From contig CAZZKF010000026.1 in NCBI GenBank assembly GCA_964654995.1, positions 1 to 32,800 of the forward strand: DNA of 32,800 bases. Reading direction: 5' to 3'. Source of the DNA: CAZZKF01 sp964654995 (GTDB lineage Bacteria; Pseudomonadota; Alphaproteobacteria; CAZZKF01). Of the stretch, positions 24,248-32,519 are shown one piece after another; positions within the stretch are counted from its first letter, which is position 1, and every line of letters starts with the position of its first letter. A program made the translations under genes and the position numbers. The notes under the pieces were generated by a model. The model did no database searches, was not told the origin of the DNA, and worked only from the letters and a program-made list of their open reading frames with translations.

Positions 24248-25102
24248 GTGAGCACAGCGCAGGCAGGCGTCATCGAAAGCCCTTCGGGAAAGGGCGCCGG
24301 CGACGAAAATTTTCCCGTCGGCTCGTTTTTGTTGCCGGCCCGCCTGCGCCCGCATGTGGCGGTCTTTTATGCCTATGCCCGGGCCATCGACGATATCGCC
24401 GATCATCCGACCCGCAGCCCGGCGGACAAGCTGGCGGCGCTCGACGGCTTCGATGCGGCGCTTTTGGGCGAGACCGATGATCCCGCTTTCGCCAAGGGCA
24501 TTCGCATGCGCCAGAGCCTGCAAGAAACCGGCGTGTCCGTGCGCCACTGTCGCGATCTGATCTCGGCTTTCAGGCAGGATGCTCTCAAGGGCCGCTATGC
24601 CGACTGGGACGAGCTGATCGACTACTGCAACCGCTCGGCCGCACCCGTGGGGCGCTATCTGCTTGACCTGCACGGTGAATCGCCGTGCGACTACGCCTAT
24701 TCCGACGCCCTGTGCAACGCCCTGCAGGTGATCAATCATCTGCAGGACTGTGCCGACGACTACCGCAATCTCGATCGCGTATACCTGCCCCAGGACTGGA
24801 TGGTGGCGGAAGGTGTCGAGGTTGCTGCCCTGGCCGCGCCGGCGTCCTCGCCGGGCCTGCGGCGCGTATTGGATCGGGCGCTCGACGGCGTCGATGATCT
24901 CCTGCGCGTTGCCCGCGCCCTGCCCGGGGCCCTGAGCAACCGGCGCCTGGCGATGGAATCGGCGGTGATCGTGCGCATCGCTGAAGTTCTGAGCCGGATG
25001 TTGCGCCGCCGCGATCCGGTTGCCGAGCGGGTCGAGCTGGGGCGGGCACAGACGCTTCTCTGTGCTGTCGTCGGTCTGTGGCGCGCGGTCCGGAGGGCCT
25101 GA
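24248..25102 (+). CDS. hpnC: HpnC, squalene/phytoene synthase-family enzyme
   Basis: This 284-residue protein carries the HpnC N-terminus SGKGAGDENFPVGSFLLPARLR, a first aspartate motif DDIAD (48-52) and a second DCADDYRNLDRVYLP (from 167). In the bacterial route HpnD makes presqualene diphosphate, HpnC converts it to hydroxysqualene and HpnE reduces it to squalene for hopanoids. Only HpnC is present here. I start at GTG 24248, which gives the usual family length; TTG 24188 begins the open frame but adds residues not typical of the family. It is followed after 2 bp by the HpnL-like gene, so the two form an operon. A role in another C30 or C20 isoprenoid cannot be excluded. Confidence 0.88.
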   Translation: MSTAQAGVIESPSGKGAGDENFPVGSFLLPARLRPHVAVFYAYARAIDDIADHPTRSPADKLAALDGFDAALLGETDDPAFAKGIRMRQSLQETGVSVRHCRDLISAFRQDALKGRYADWDELIDYCNRSAAPVGRYLLDLHGESPCDYAYSDALCNALQVINHLQDCADDYRNLDRVYLPQDWMVAEGVEVAALAAPASSPGLRRVLDRALDGVDDLLRVARALPGALSNRRLAMESAVIVRIAEVLSRMLRRRDPVAERVELGRAQTLLCAVVGLWRAVRRA

Positions 25103-25104
25103 CG

Positions 25105-26163
25105 GTGACCGGCACCAGACAAGAGGACCGCGTCCGGCGCTGGCCGAAGCTGGTCTATCTGGCGGTCGGGCTGGGCCTGCTGGCACTGATCCTGACCCGC
25201 GCCGACGTGCGTCAGGCCTGGGACATCACGCTTCAGATCGGCTGGGGCTTTGCCGTGGTGCTGGCCCTGTTCTTCGTCGAATTCCTGATCATGACGGTGA
25301 TCTGGCACCTCACCTTCGAAAGCATCCCGCTCGACCTCGCCTGGTTCTATCGCCTGTGGCGGATCAAGATGGTCGGCGATGCCTTCAATATCGCCACCCC
25401 GTCCGCCCAGATGGCCGGCGAGGTGATCAAGGCGGTGATCCTCAAGCGGCGCCACGGCATCAGCTATGTCGAAGGGGTGGCGACCCTGGTTCTGGCGCGC
25501 ACCTGTTTCGTCATCGCGCTGGTGGTGTTTCTGGCCGCCGGCTTCGCGCTGGTTCTGGAGACGCCGGTGGTGAGCCGCGAATACAAGCTGTCGGCCGGCC
25601 TCGGGCTGGCGATTTTCAGCCTGGCGATCGCCATTTTCTTCGTGATGCAGCGGTTCAAGCTGTTTTCACGCTCGGGCCGCCTGTTCTCGCGCTCCGGCGG
25701 CGGGCGCTTTCTCGACATGATTCACGTGACCGAGGATCGCCTGATTGCCTTTTACACCGGCCATCGCGTCCGTTTCGCCGTGGCGCTGGTTTTGGCCTTT
25801 ACGCACTGGATGCTGGGCGTCGTCACGGTCTATTACACCTTCCTGTTTCTCGGCCATCCCATCACCTTTACCGAGGCCTGGATCGTCGAGGCCTTCACCC
25901 AGCTTGTGCGCGCCGCCACCTTCTTCATTCCCGGCAATCTCGGTACCCAGGACGGGGCGTTCGTGGTCATCACCACGGCGCTGACCGGCAATCCGGCGCT
26001 GGGTCTGGCGGCGGCTCTGGTTCGGCGCGGGCGCGAGATCGTCTGGATCCTGTGGGGCCTGGCGCTCGGCTGGCGCTATGCCGATCTGATCGGCCGGGCC
26101 GGCGAGGAAGCCGTCTCGCCGGCGCCAGCGGGCGGCGAACCAACGGGGGCTCAGGAGCAGTAG
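25105..26163 (+). CDS. HpnL-like membrane protein (LPG synthase TM / flippase-like family)
   Basis: This 352-residue membrane protein has about eight helices and the family pattern of lysylphosphatidylglycerol-synthase transmembrane proteins: WRIKMVGDAFNIATPSAQMAGEVIKAVIL near 90-120, GVATLVLARTCF, and late FFIPGNLGTQDGAFVVITTALTG. Related proteins next to squalene-synthase genes are called HpnL and are thought to move or handle hopanoid-type lipids. GTG 25105 is chosen because GGAGGG lies 7 bases upstream, and this leaves 2 bp after hpnC. Its last 13 bases overlap the convergent hpnA-like gene. A lipid flippase role is inferred from family and position. Confidence 0.82.
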   Translation: MTGTRQEDRVRRWPKLVYLAVGLGLLALILTRADVRQAWDITLQIGWGFAVVLALFFVEFLIMTVIWHLTFESIPLDLAWFYRLWRIKMVGDAFNIATPSAQMAGEVIKAVILKRRHGISYVEGVATLVLARTCFVIALVVFLAAGFALVLETPVVSREYKLSAGLGLAIFSLAIAIFFVMQRFKLFSRSGRLFSRSGGGRFLDMIHVTEDRLIAFYTGHRVRFAVALVLAFTHWMLGVVTVYYTFLFLGHPITFTEAWIVEAFTQLVRAATFFIPGNLGTQDGAFVVITTALTGNPALGLAAALVRRGREIVWILWGLALGWRYADLIGRAGEEAVSPAPAGGEPTGAQEQ

Positions 26164-27140
26164 CCGTGGGCGCGGAACCAGGCGACGGCATCCTCGAGCG
26201 CCTGCTCGACCGGCCGCGGCGCGTAGCCGAGCTCGGCGCGCGCTCTGGCGGAGGAAAAATACATGTGCTTGCGGGCCAGCTTCACGCCGTCGACGGTAAC
26301 CCGCGGTGTTGTGCCGGCAAGCCGGGCCCAGCCTTCCATCCCATAGGCCACCGGGAGAATTGCCCAATGCGCCAGCTTGATGCGCGGCGCCGGCCGGCCG
26401 GTGATGGCGGAAAGGCGCTCGAGCAGCGCGCGCAGGCTCAAATTCTCGCCGCCGAGGATGTAGCGCGTACCGAGCCGGCCCTTCTCGAAGGCCAGAAGAT
26501 GGCCTTCGGCAACATCCTCGACATGGACGAAGTTGAGCCCGGTATCGACGTAGGCCGGCATGCGGCCGGTGGCGGCATCGACGATCAACTGGCCGGTCGG
26601 GGTGGGGCGGATGTCGTTGGGGCCCAAAGGCGTCGACGGATTGACGATCACCGCCGGCAGCCCCTCTTTCTCCACCATCTCGCGGACCACCTGCTCGGCC
26701 AGGAACTTGGAGCGCTTGTAATGACCGATCATGTCATCGAGCGTCACCGGGGTTTCCTCGTCGGCCGGCTCACCGCTGGGGTCCAGCCCCAAAGTGGCGA
26801 CCGAGCTGGTATAGACGATGCGCGACACGCCGGCGGCAAGGGCTGCCTGCATCAGCTTTCGCGTGCCCTCGACATTGGTCGCATACATGGCCGCCGGGTC
26901 GGGCACCCACAAACGGTAGTCGGCGGCGACGTGAAAGACCGCATTCACGCCCGCAACCGCCTGGGACAGCGCGGCCGCGTCCGTCAGATCGCCCTCGCAC
27001 AGCTCGACCTCGAAGCCCTCGAGATTGCGCCGGTCGCTGGTTGCGCGTGCCAGCACACGCACCTGCCAGCCGCGCCTCAGCAGGCGGCGCATCACCGCCG
27101 AGCCGACAAAGCCGGTGGCGCCGGTGACCAGGGCCTTCAT
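26151..27140 (-). CDS. hpnA: HpnA-like NAD-dependent sugar epimerase (extended SDR)
   Basis: This 329-residue extended short-chain dehydrogenase has the Rossmann motif GATGFVGS (7-14), HVAADYRLW after the NAD site, TSSVATLG with the catalytic serine (112/113), and Y141-x-x-x-K145 (YKRSK). The AADYRLWVPDP and GLNFVHVEDVAEGHLLAFEKG blocks are typical of hopanoid-associated epimerases named HpnA. Its product is uncertain; sugar headgroup modification is assumed. The ATG overlaps the NTP-transferase stop (ATGA), so the two are translationally coupled. It converges on the HpnL-like gene with a 13-bp overlap. Confidence 0.85.
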   Translation of the reverse strand: MKALVTGATGFVGSAVMRRLLRRGWQVRVLARATSDRRNLEGFEVELCEGDLTDAAALSQAVAGVNAVFHVAADYRLWVPDPAAMYATNVEGTRKLMQAALAAGVSRIVYTSSVATLGLDPSGEPADEETPVTLDDMIGHYKRSKFLAEQVVREMVEKEGLPAVIVNPSTPLGPNDIRPTPTGQLIVDAATGRMPAYVDTGLNFVHVEDVAEGHLLAFEKGRLGTRYILGGENLSLRALLERLSAITGRPAPRIKLAHWAILPVAYGMEGWARLAGTTPRVTVDGVKLARKHMYFSSARARAELGYAPRPVEQALEDAVAWFRAHGYCS

Positions 27141-27892
27141 GGCGTCTCCTCCGTCATCGCCTTGATCCGCGGCCAGATTCGGGTGCGCGCCCGGGCGAGA
27201 TCGGAAGGCGTATCGACCTCGGTCCAGGGCCAGTCGCGGTGCGCCTCGACGCGCACCCGTGCGCCCCTTTGCGCCAGGCGCCAGAACACCTCTTCATAAT
27301 GATCGCCGGCAGCGCCCCGGGCCAGGGCCTGTTCGACCTCGGCGCAGAAGCGGGCGAAGAAGGCGCCGCTCAGGCGCGAGATACCGGCGAATTCGCCGAC
27401 TGCCCGGGCGCGTTCCCCGGCGCCGGCGGCCTTGCCGAGATAATCGAGCCGGGTACCGTTCTTCACACAAAGATACACCTCGTCGCCCGAGCCGGTGGCG
27501 GCCGCCGCCATCAGCACGGTGCCGCGTGCCCGCAGTGCCGCCGTCACGAACCGCGGGTCGTACAACAGGTCCGATTCGAGCACCAGAAGCGGCCCCTTTG
27601 TGACCGCCGGGCGGGCGAGATAAAGCGAGACCATGCTGCCGGTTGTTGCAAACTTGGGGTTTTCAATGTAACGCAGGCGCATGCCGGCGTGTTGATTACC
27701 CAGGGTCCTGGCGATCATCGGACCCTTGTATCCGGTCACCAGCACGGCTGTTGCGACGCCCGCGGCCGCCAGACAGTCGAGCGAGCGGGCGAGCAGGCTT
27801 TTGCCGCCGATCTCGATCAGACCCTTGGGTCGGGTGCGGGTGGTCTCCCCAAGGCGGGTTCCGCGGCCGGCGGCCAGAATGACGGCTTGCAT
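27137..27892 (-). CDS. LicC/PntC-like nucleotidyltransferase
   Basis: This 251-residue protein has the nucleotidyltransferase loop LAAGRGTRLG (6-15), the catalytic PKGLIEIGGK with K23, the NPKFATTGSMVSLYLA segment characteristic of choline-phosphate cytidylyltransferases (compare LicC), and a metal-binding ESDLLYD (D108). A late VDTPSDLARAR matches the second metal aspartate. LicC and its phosphonate relative PntC activate phosphocholine or 2-aminoethylphosphonate with CTP. The PhnW-like gene, 38 bp away on the other strand, supports a phosphonate or amino-alcohol substrate, but sugar-1-phosphate or MobA-like activity is possible. GGGAGA lies 6 bases before the ATG. It is first in a two-gene unit with hpnA. 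Confidence 0.8.
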   Translation of the reverse strand: MQAVILAAGRGTRLGETTRTRPKGLIEIGGKSLLARSLDCLAAAGVATAVLVTGYKGPMIARTLGNQHAGMRLRYIENPKFATTGSMVSLYLARPAVTKGPLLVLESDLLYDPRFVTAALRARGTVLMAAAATGSGDEVYLCVKNGTRLDYLGKAAGAGERARAVGEFAGISRLSGAFFARFCAEVEQALARGAAGDHYEEVFWRLAQRGARVRVEAHRDWPWTEVDTPSDLARARTRIWPRIKAMTEETP

Positions 27893-27930
27893 GGACGATC
27901 TCCCGCAGACTCCTTAGGATGATTCACATC

Positions 27931-29079
27931 ATGGCGCAAGATTCAGACAATTCCGGCTCGCCCGCCCCGCGGTTGTTTACACCCGGCCCGCTTACCACCG
28001 CGCCCGAGGTGCGCCGCGCCATGCTGCGTGACTGGGGCTCGCGCGATGCCGAGTTCATTGACATGACGGCGCGCATCCGCGCCCGCCTCAAGGCGCTGGT
28101 CGACGGCGACGATGATTTCACGGTGGTGCCGATCCAGGGCAGCGGCACCTTTGCGGTCGAGGCGATGATCGGCACCCTGGTGCCGCCCGACGGCAAAGTG
28201 CTGGTGCTCCAGAACGGCGCCTACGGCAAGCGCATGGTCGATATCGCCGAACGTCTGGGGCGTGCCTTCCGGGTGATGAGCTGGGCCGAGGACGAAGCGA
28301 TCGACGCAGGCCGCGTCGAGGCGGCCCTGGCCAGGGACCGCGCGGTCACCCATGTCGGTGTCGTCCATGTCGAGACCACGTCGGGCGTCGTCAATCCGAT
28401 TGCCGAAATTGCCGAAGCCGTGGCCGCGGCCGGGCGGCGCTGTCTGATCGATGCCATGAGCGCCTTCGGGGCGCTGCCGCTGGATGCGCGGGGCATGCGC
28501 TTCGAGGCGGTGGCGGCATCCGCCAACAAGTGCCTGGAAAGCACCCCCGGCGTCGCCTTCGTGATTGCCGACGTGCAGGCGATCAAGGGCAGCGCCCGCA
28601 ATGCGCCGTCGCTGGCGCTCGATCTGCACGACCAGTGGCGCAGCTTCGAGGCGACCGGCGAGTGGCGCTTCACGCCGCCGACCCATGTGGTGGCGGCGCT
28701 CGATGCCGCCCTCGACCGGCTGGACCGGGAAGGCGGGGTTCCGGCGCGTGGCGCCCGCTACCGGCGCAACTGCGCGCGGCTGCGCGACGGCTTTGTCGAA
28801 ATCGGCTTCCAGCCCTATCTCGACGAGGCGGTGCAGTCGCCGATCATTCTCACCCTGCTGGCGCCCGCTGATCCGCGCTATGCGTTCGCGCCGTTCTACG
28901 ACGGCCTGCGGGCCCGGGGGCTGGCGATTTACCCCGGCAAGATCACCCAGACCCCGTCGTTCCGGGTCGGCTGCATCGGCGCGCTCGAGGACGCGGATTT
29001 CGACGCCCTTCTGGCCGGCGTGCGCGAGGTGCTGGCCGAGATGGGGGTTCGCAATCCGGCGCCGCCGGCGGATCGCTAG
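27931..29079 (+). CDS. phnW: 2-aminoethylphosphonate-pyruvate transaminase (PhnW)
   Basis: This class V aminotransferase of 382 residues follows Salmonella PhnW closely: LFTPGPLTTAPEVRRAM at the start, IQGSGTFAVEAMIG, QNGAYGKRM, HVETTSGVVNPI, the PLP lysine K200 (SANKC) with D174 (IDAMS), QWRSFEATGEWRFTPPTH and YPGKITQTPSFRVGCIG. It interconverts 2-aminoethylphosphonate plus pyruvate with phosphonoacetaldehyde plus alanine, so it serves breakdown or synthesis. No phnX, pepM or decarboxylase gene is adjacent. I chose ATG 27931 because AGGA lies upstream, though 11 bases away; ATG 27919 has no site. It is divergent from the NTP-transferase with only 38 bp between. Confidence 0.88.
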   Translation: MAQDSDNSGSPAPRLFTPGPLTTAPEVRRAMLRDWGSRDAEFIDMTARIRARLKALVDGDDDFTVVPIQGSGTFAVEAMIGTLVPPDGKVLVLQNGAYGKRMVDIAERLGRAFRVMSWAEDEAIDAGRVEAALARDRAVTHVGVVHVETTSGVVNPIAEIAEAVAAAGRRCLIDAMSAFGALPLDARGMRFEAVAASANKCLESTPGVAFVIADVQAIKGSARNAPSLALDLHDQWRSFEATGEWRFTPPTHVVAALDAALDRLDREGGVPARGARYRRNCARLRDGFVEIGFQPYLDEAVQSPIILTLLAPADPRYAFAPFYDGLRARGLAIYPGKITQTPSFRVGCIGALEDADFDALLAGVREVLAEMGVRNPAPPADR

Positions 29080-29158
29080 CCGCTTCCCCGCTCCAATGCG
29101 CTGTGCATCCTGGCGGTCGGATCGACGCAGGCGACGGCTTGTGGCTTGAGGTTTTGCC

Positions 29159-29185
29159 CCCGGCGCGGCAGTCTTGGGCGCCGGG
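29159..29185. other. Hairpin in the spacer between phnW and trkH
   Basis: CCCGGCGC (29159-29166) and GCGCCGGG (29178-29185) form an 8-bp GC stem with an 11-base loop. It lies 80 bp after the phnW stop and 52 bp before trkH. No T-run follows, so it may be a weak terminator or a leader structure for trkH. The 157-bp spacer holds nothing else I recognise. Confidence 0.4.
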
Positions 29186-29236
29186 CCGGGATCGCGCCGG
29201 CCACAGGACCTCGAGGACGCGAAAGAAGGGCCTTCG

Positions 29237-30649
29237 GTGCAGGCGGTACTGTCCATCATCGGTTTGATTCTCGGCGGGCTGGCGATGATCATGCTGGTTC
29301 CGGCCATTGTTGACCCGACCGACGCGACGCCGTTTCTGTGGGGCGCGGTGATGACCGCCTTTGCTTCCGGGGCGCTTTATTTCAGCAACCGCGGCGGCGA
29401 CCTCGACATCAGCGTGCGCCAGGCCTTCCTGCTCACGACCGGCGCCTGGCTGCTGGTCTCGGCCTTTGCCTCGCTGCCCTTCATGGTGTTCGGTCTGAGC
29501 CCCACGGACGCCGTGTTCGAGACCGTCTCGGGGCTGACCACCACCGGCTCGACGGTGCTTGGCGGATTGGACCAGCGGACCCCGGCGATGCTGCTGTGGC
29601 GGGCGCTGCTGCAATGGATCGGCGGCATCGGCATTGTCGTCACCTCGATCGCCATCCTGCCCTTTCTGCGGGTCGGCGGCATGCAGCTGTTCCGCACCGA
29701 AAGCTCCGACAAGTCGGAAAAGGAACTGCCCCGTGCTGCCTCGGTGGCGGCCGCCACCCTGTGGGTCTATGCCGGGCTGACGGTGGCCGCCATGTCGGCC
29801 TACTGGCTGGCCGGGATGAGCGGCTTCGATGCCGTCACCCATGCCATGACGACCGTATCCACCGGCGGCTTTTCCACCCATGACGCGTCCTTGGGCTATT
29901 TCAAGAGCCCGCTGATCCAGTGGGTGGCGGCGCTGTTCATGCTGCTCGCCGGCCTGCCGTTCGTCATGTACATCCGCATCTTTCGCAAGCGGGTGATCGC
30001 CAGCGTTCAGGCCCGGGCGCTCATCATCTTTCTGTCCGTCGTCATTTCGGTGTTGACCCTGTGGCGGGTGCTGACCAGCGACGTGTCGTGGTTCAAGGGC
30101 CTGACCGAGGTTGCCTTCAACGTCATCTCGGTGGTCACCACCACCGGCTATGCGACCGCCGACTACACCACCTGGGGCAGCTTCGCGGTGACCGCCTTCT
30201 TCATGCTGATTTTGGTCGGGGCGTGTACCGGCTCGACCACCGGCGGGCTCAAGATGATGCGGTTCCTGGTCGCCTTCAAGATGATCCGCATGCAGATCCG
30301 CAAGAGCATCCAGCCGCACGGCGTGTTCGTCGAGAAATACGAGGGCAAGCCGCTGAGCGAGGACGTGACCAGCTCGGTCGGCATGTTCTTCTACATCTTC
30401 ATCGGCAGCGTCGTGTTGCTGGCGCTCCTCCTGCAGCTTTACGGGCTGGATTTCGAGACCAGCCTCAGCGGTGCGGCGACCGCGATTGCCAATGTCGGCC
30501 CCGGCATCGGCCCGGTGATCGGACCGGCGGGCAACTTCGCGCCGCTGCCGGATGCCGCCAAATGGTTGCTGAGCGCCGGCATGCTGCTCGGCCGCCTCGA
30601 GTTCATGACCGTGCTGGTGCTGCTCACCCCGGCCTATTGGCGCACCTGA
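29237..30649 (+). CDS. TrkH-family potassium uptake channel subunit
   Basis: This 470-residue membrane protein has the four-fold selectivity-filter loops of TrkH/KtrB channels: TTTGST (101-106), STGGFS (208-213), TTTGYA (301-306) and NVGPGIG (419-425), plus the conserved CTGSTTGGLK loop (330-339) that gates the pore. It imports potassium, usually controlled by the TrkA cytoplasmic subunit, which is not encoded here. I chose GTG 29237, with AAGGG about 6 bases upstream; the frame is open back to a TTG at 29174 but the extra residues are not typical. It is separated from phnW by 157 bp and ends 14 bp before the convergent DUF885 gene. Confidence 0.94.
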   Translation: MQAVLSIIGLILGGLAMIMLVPAIVDPTDATPFLWGAVMTAFASGALYFSNRGGDLDISVRQAFLLTTGAWLLVSAFASLPFMVFGLSPTDAVFETVSGLTTTGSTVLGGLDQRTPAMLLWRALLQWIGGIGIVVTSIAILPFLRVGGMQLFRTESSDKSEKELPRAASVAAATLWVYAGLTVAAMSAYWLAGMSGFDAVTHAMTTVSTGGFSTHDASLGYFKSPLIQWVAALFMLLAGLPFVMYIRIFRKRVIASVQARALIIFLSVVISVLTLWRVLTSDVSWFKGLTEVAFNVISVVTTTGYATADYTTWGSFAVTAFFMLILVGACTGSTTGGLKMMRFLVAFKMIRMQIRKSIQPHGVFVEKYEGKPLSEDVTSSVGMFFYIFIGSVVLLALLLQLYGLDFETSLSGAATAIANVGPGIGPVIGPAGNFAPLPDAAKWLLSAGMLLGRLEFMTVLVLLTPAYWRT

Positions 30650-30663
30650 GCGCAGGCCCTCGG

Positions 30664-32430
30664 TCAATCTCCCCGGGCGGCGGCGATGAAGGCGTCGATG
30701 CGGCGCTCGAGGGCGGGCAGCGGCAGGGCGCCGTTTTCCAGCACCGCATCATGAAACCGGCGCAGGTCGAACCTCGGCCCCAGGGCTTTCTCGGCGCGTT
30801 CCCGCAACTCGAGAATTTTCAGCTCGCCCATCTTGTAGGCCAGCGCCTGGCCGGGCCAGGAGATGTAGCGGTCGACCTCGGTCTCGATGTTGTGAAGCGA
30901 TAATGCCGTGTTCTCGGCCATGAAGCGCCGTGCCTTGTCCGCACTCCAGCCCATGGCATGGATGCCGGTATCGACCACCAGCCGGCTGGCCCGCCACATC
31001 TCGTAGGTCAGCCGGCCGAAATCCTTGTACGGCGTGTCGTAAAGCCCCATCTCGCGGCCCAGCTTTTCGGCGTAAAGCGCCCAGCCCTCGCCGAAGGCCG
31101 AGAGATAAAGGGCGCGGCGGAACTGCGGCAGGTCGTCGAGCTCACGGGCCAGCGCGATCTGGTGGTGATGCCCGGGCACCGCCTCGTGCAGCGTGAGCGC
31201 CGGCAGCACATAGAGCGGGCGCTGGTCGAGCGCATAGGTGTTGACCATGAACAGGCCGCCGCGCCGCCCGCCCACCGGCGCCCCCCAGTAGCGCCCGGTG
31301 GTATAGCCCGGGGCCAGGTCGTCGGGCACCGGCGCGATGCCGTAGGGAAGCCGCGGCAGACGGGTGAAAAACGCCGGCATCCGGCCGTCGATCTGCTTGG
31401 CGATCCACGCCGCCTCGCGCAGCAGTTCGCCCGGTGTTTTGGCATAAAACTGCGCATCGGTGCGCAAGAATTGCAGAAAATCGGCAAAATTTCCTTTGAA
31501 ATCGAGGCCCTTGATGATCGCTTCCATCTGGGTTCGGATGCGCTTCACCTCGCGCAGCCCCAGCGCATGCACCTCGTCCGGCGTCACATCGAGGGTCGTG
31601 TAGTAGCGCACCAGAAAGCGGTAGTACGCCGGGCCATCGGGAAGGTCGCTGGCGCCGATCGTCTTGCGCGCGCCCTGTCGATATGCGCCGGTCAGGAAGC
31701 GGTAGAACCGTACAAATGCCGGCGTCACCTGCTCGGCTATCGTCTGCCGTGCGGCTTCGGCAAGGCGCGCCCGTTCACCTGCCGGCAGGGTCTCGGGCAG
31801 GCGCCGGAAGGGGGTGAAAAAGGGGCTTTCTTCGGGCGCTTCCACGATCAGGGCCTTGACCGTCGGGGCAACCCGCGGGACCAAAACGGCGGGCAGCGTA
31901 AAGCCTTGATCCAGGCCCAGGCGCATGTTGGCGATGTTCTGATCGACGTAAGTTGGAATGGCGGCCAGCCGGGCGAGATAGTTCTCATAGTCGGCCACCG
32001 TGCGCATCACCACGCCGTCGGCCATATGGGCGAGCGCGGTATGAAAGCCGGAGTCGCTGAGCAATGGCACCCGCCAGTCGCGAAAAGACGCGCGCTCGAT
32101 CCGGCGCGACAGCACGAAGGCGAACAGGTCGTAGTTGAGCTGCTCGCCCGCCGGCAGCCGGTCGCGGGGAATTGCCCGAAGGCGCGCCAGAAAGGCCCGG
32201 TCGCGGTCCAGCCGGCGGGCGAAATCGGCCGGTGCCACCTGCGGCAACCGGTCGTCATAGTCGTGAACGCCGGCCCGGGTTGCCAGCAAGGGATTGTCGG
32301 CCAGGCGCGCGGCCCATTCGTCGGCAAACAGCGCGTGCAGGTCCTCGACTGCCCCGGCCCGGGCGCTCTGGGCGCCGGCCGCCACCACCAACAGGACGGC
32401 CAGCACCGCCCAGCCATGCTTTCGCATCAT
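30664..32430 (-). CDS. Exported DUF885-family metallopeptidase-like protein
   Basis: This 588-residue protein has a signal peptide (about 1-25, ending SARAG) and the DUF885 zinc-peptidase-like motif HEAVPGHHHQ (415-424), with a third acidic residue expected near E448 in GEGWALYAEKLG. These resemble thermostable carboxypeptidase-like HExxH enzymes, so a periplasmic peptidase is expected, though substrates are unknown. Other conserved blocks are AYYRFLVRYYTTLDVTPDEVHALGL and YISWPGQALAYKMGELKI. I start at ATG 32430 (GGGGAGG 7 bases upstream; a second ATG follows at once). The open frame continues upstream but without family similarity. It stands alone, converging on trkH. Confidence 0.9.
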   Translation of the reverse strand: MMRKHGWAVLAVLLVVAAGAQSARAGAVEDLHALFADEWAARLADNPLLATRAGVHDYDDRLPQVAPADFARRLDRDRAFLARLRAIPRDRLPAGEQLNYDLFAFVLSRRIERASFRDWRVPLLSDSGFHTALAHMADGVVMRTVADYENYLARLAAIPTYVDQNIANMRLGLDQGFTLPAVLVPRVAPTVKALIVEAPEESPFFTPFRRLPETLPAGERARLAEAARQTIAEQVTPAFVRFYRFLTGAYRQGARKTIGASDLPDGPAYYRFLVRYYTTLDVTPDEVHALGLREVKRIRTQMEAIIKGLDFKGNFADFLQFLRTDAQFYAKTPGELLREAAWIAKQIDGRMPAFFTRLPRLPYGIAPVPDDLAPGYTTGRYWGAPVGGRRGGLFMVNTYALDQRPLYVLPALTLHEAVPGHHHQIALARELDDLPQFRRALYLSAFGEGWALYAEKLGREMGLYDTPYKDFGRLTYEMWRASRLVVDTGIHAMGWSADKARRFMAENTALSLHNIETEVDRYISWPGQALAYKMGELKILELRERAEKALGPRFDLRRFHDAVLENGALPLPALERRIDAFIAAARGD

Positions 32431-32519
32431 CTTCGCGCCTCCCCGATGCCAGACGCGCGAGCATATCGCCGCCCCGCGCGCGGGGCAAATGGGGTGCGAG
32501 CGTGGCTGCATCGAGATTG

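Noticed and set aside
24107..25186. N-terminal extension of the MFS gene to 25186
   Set aside because: It would run antisense through hpnC; family N-termini match ATG 24106.
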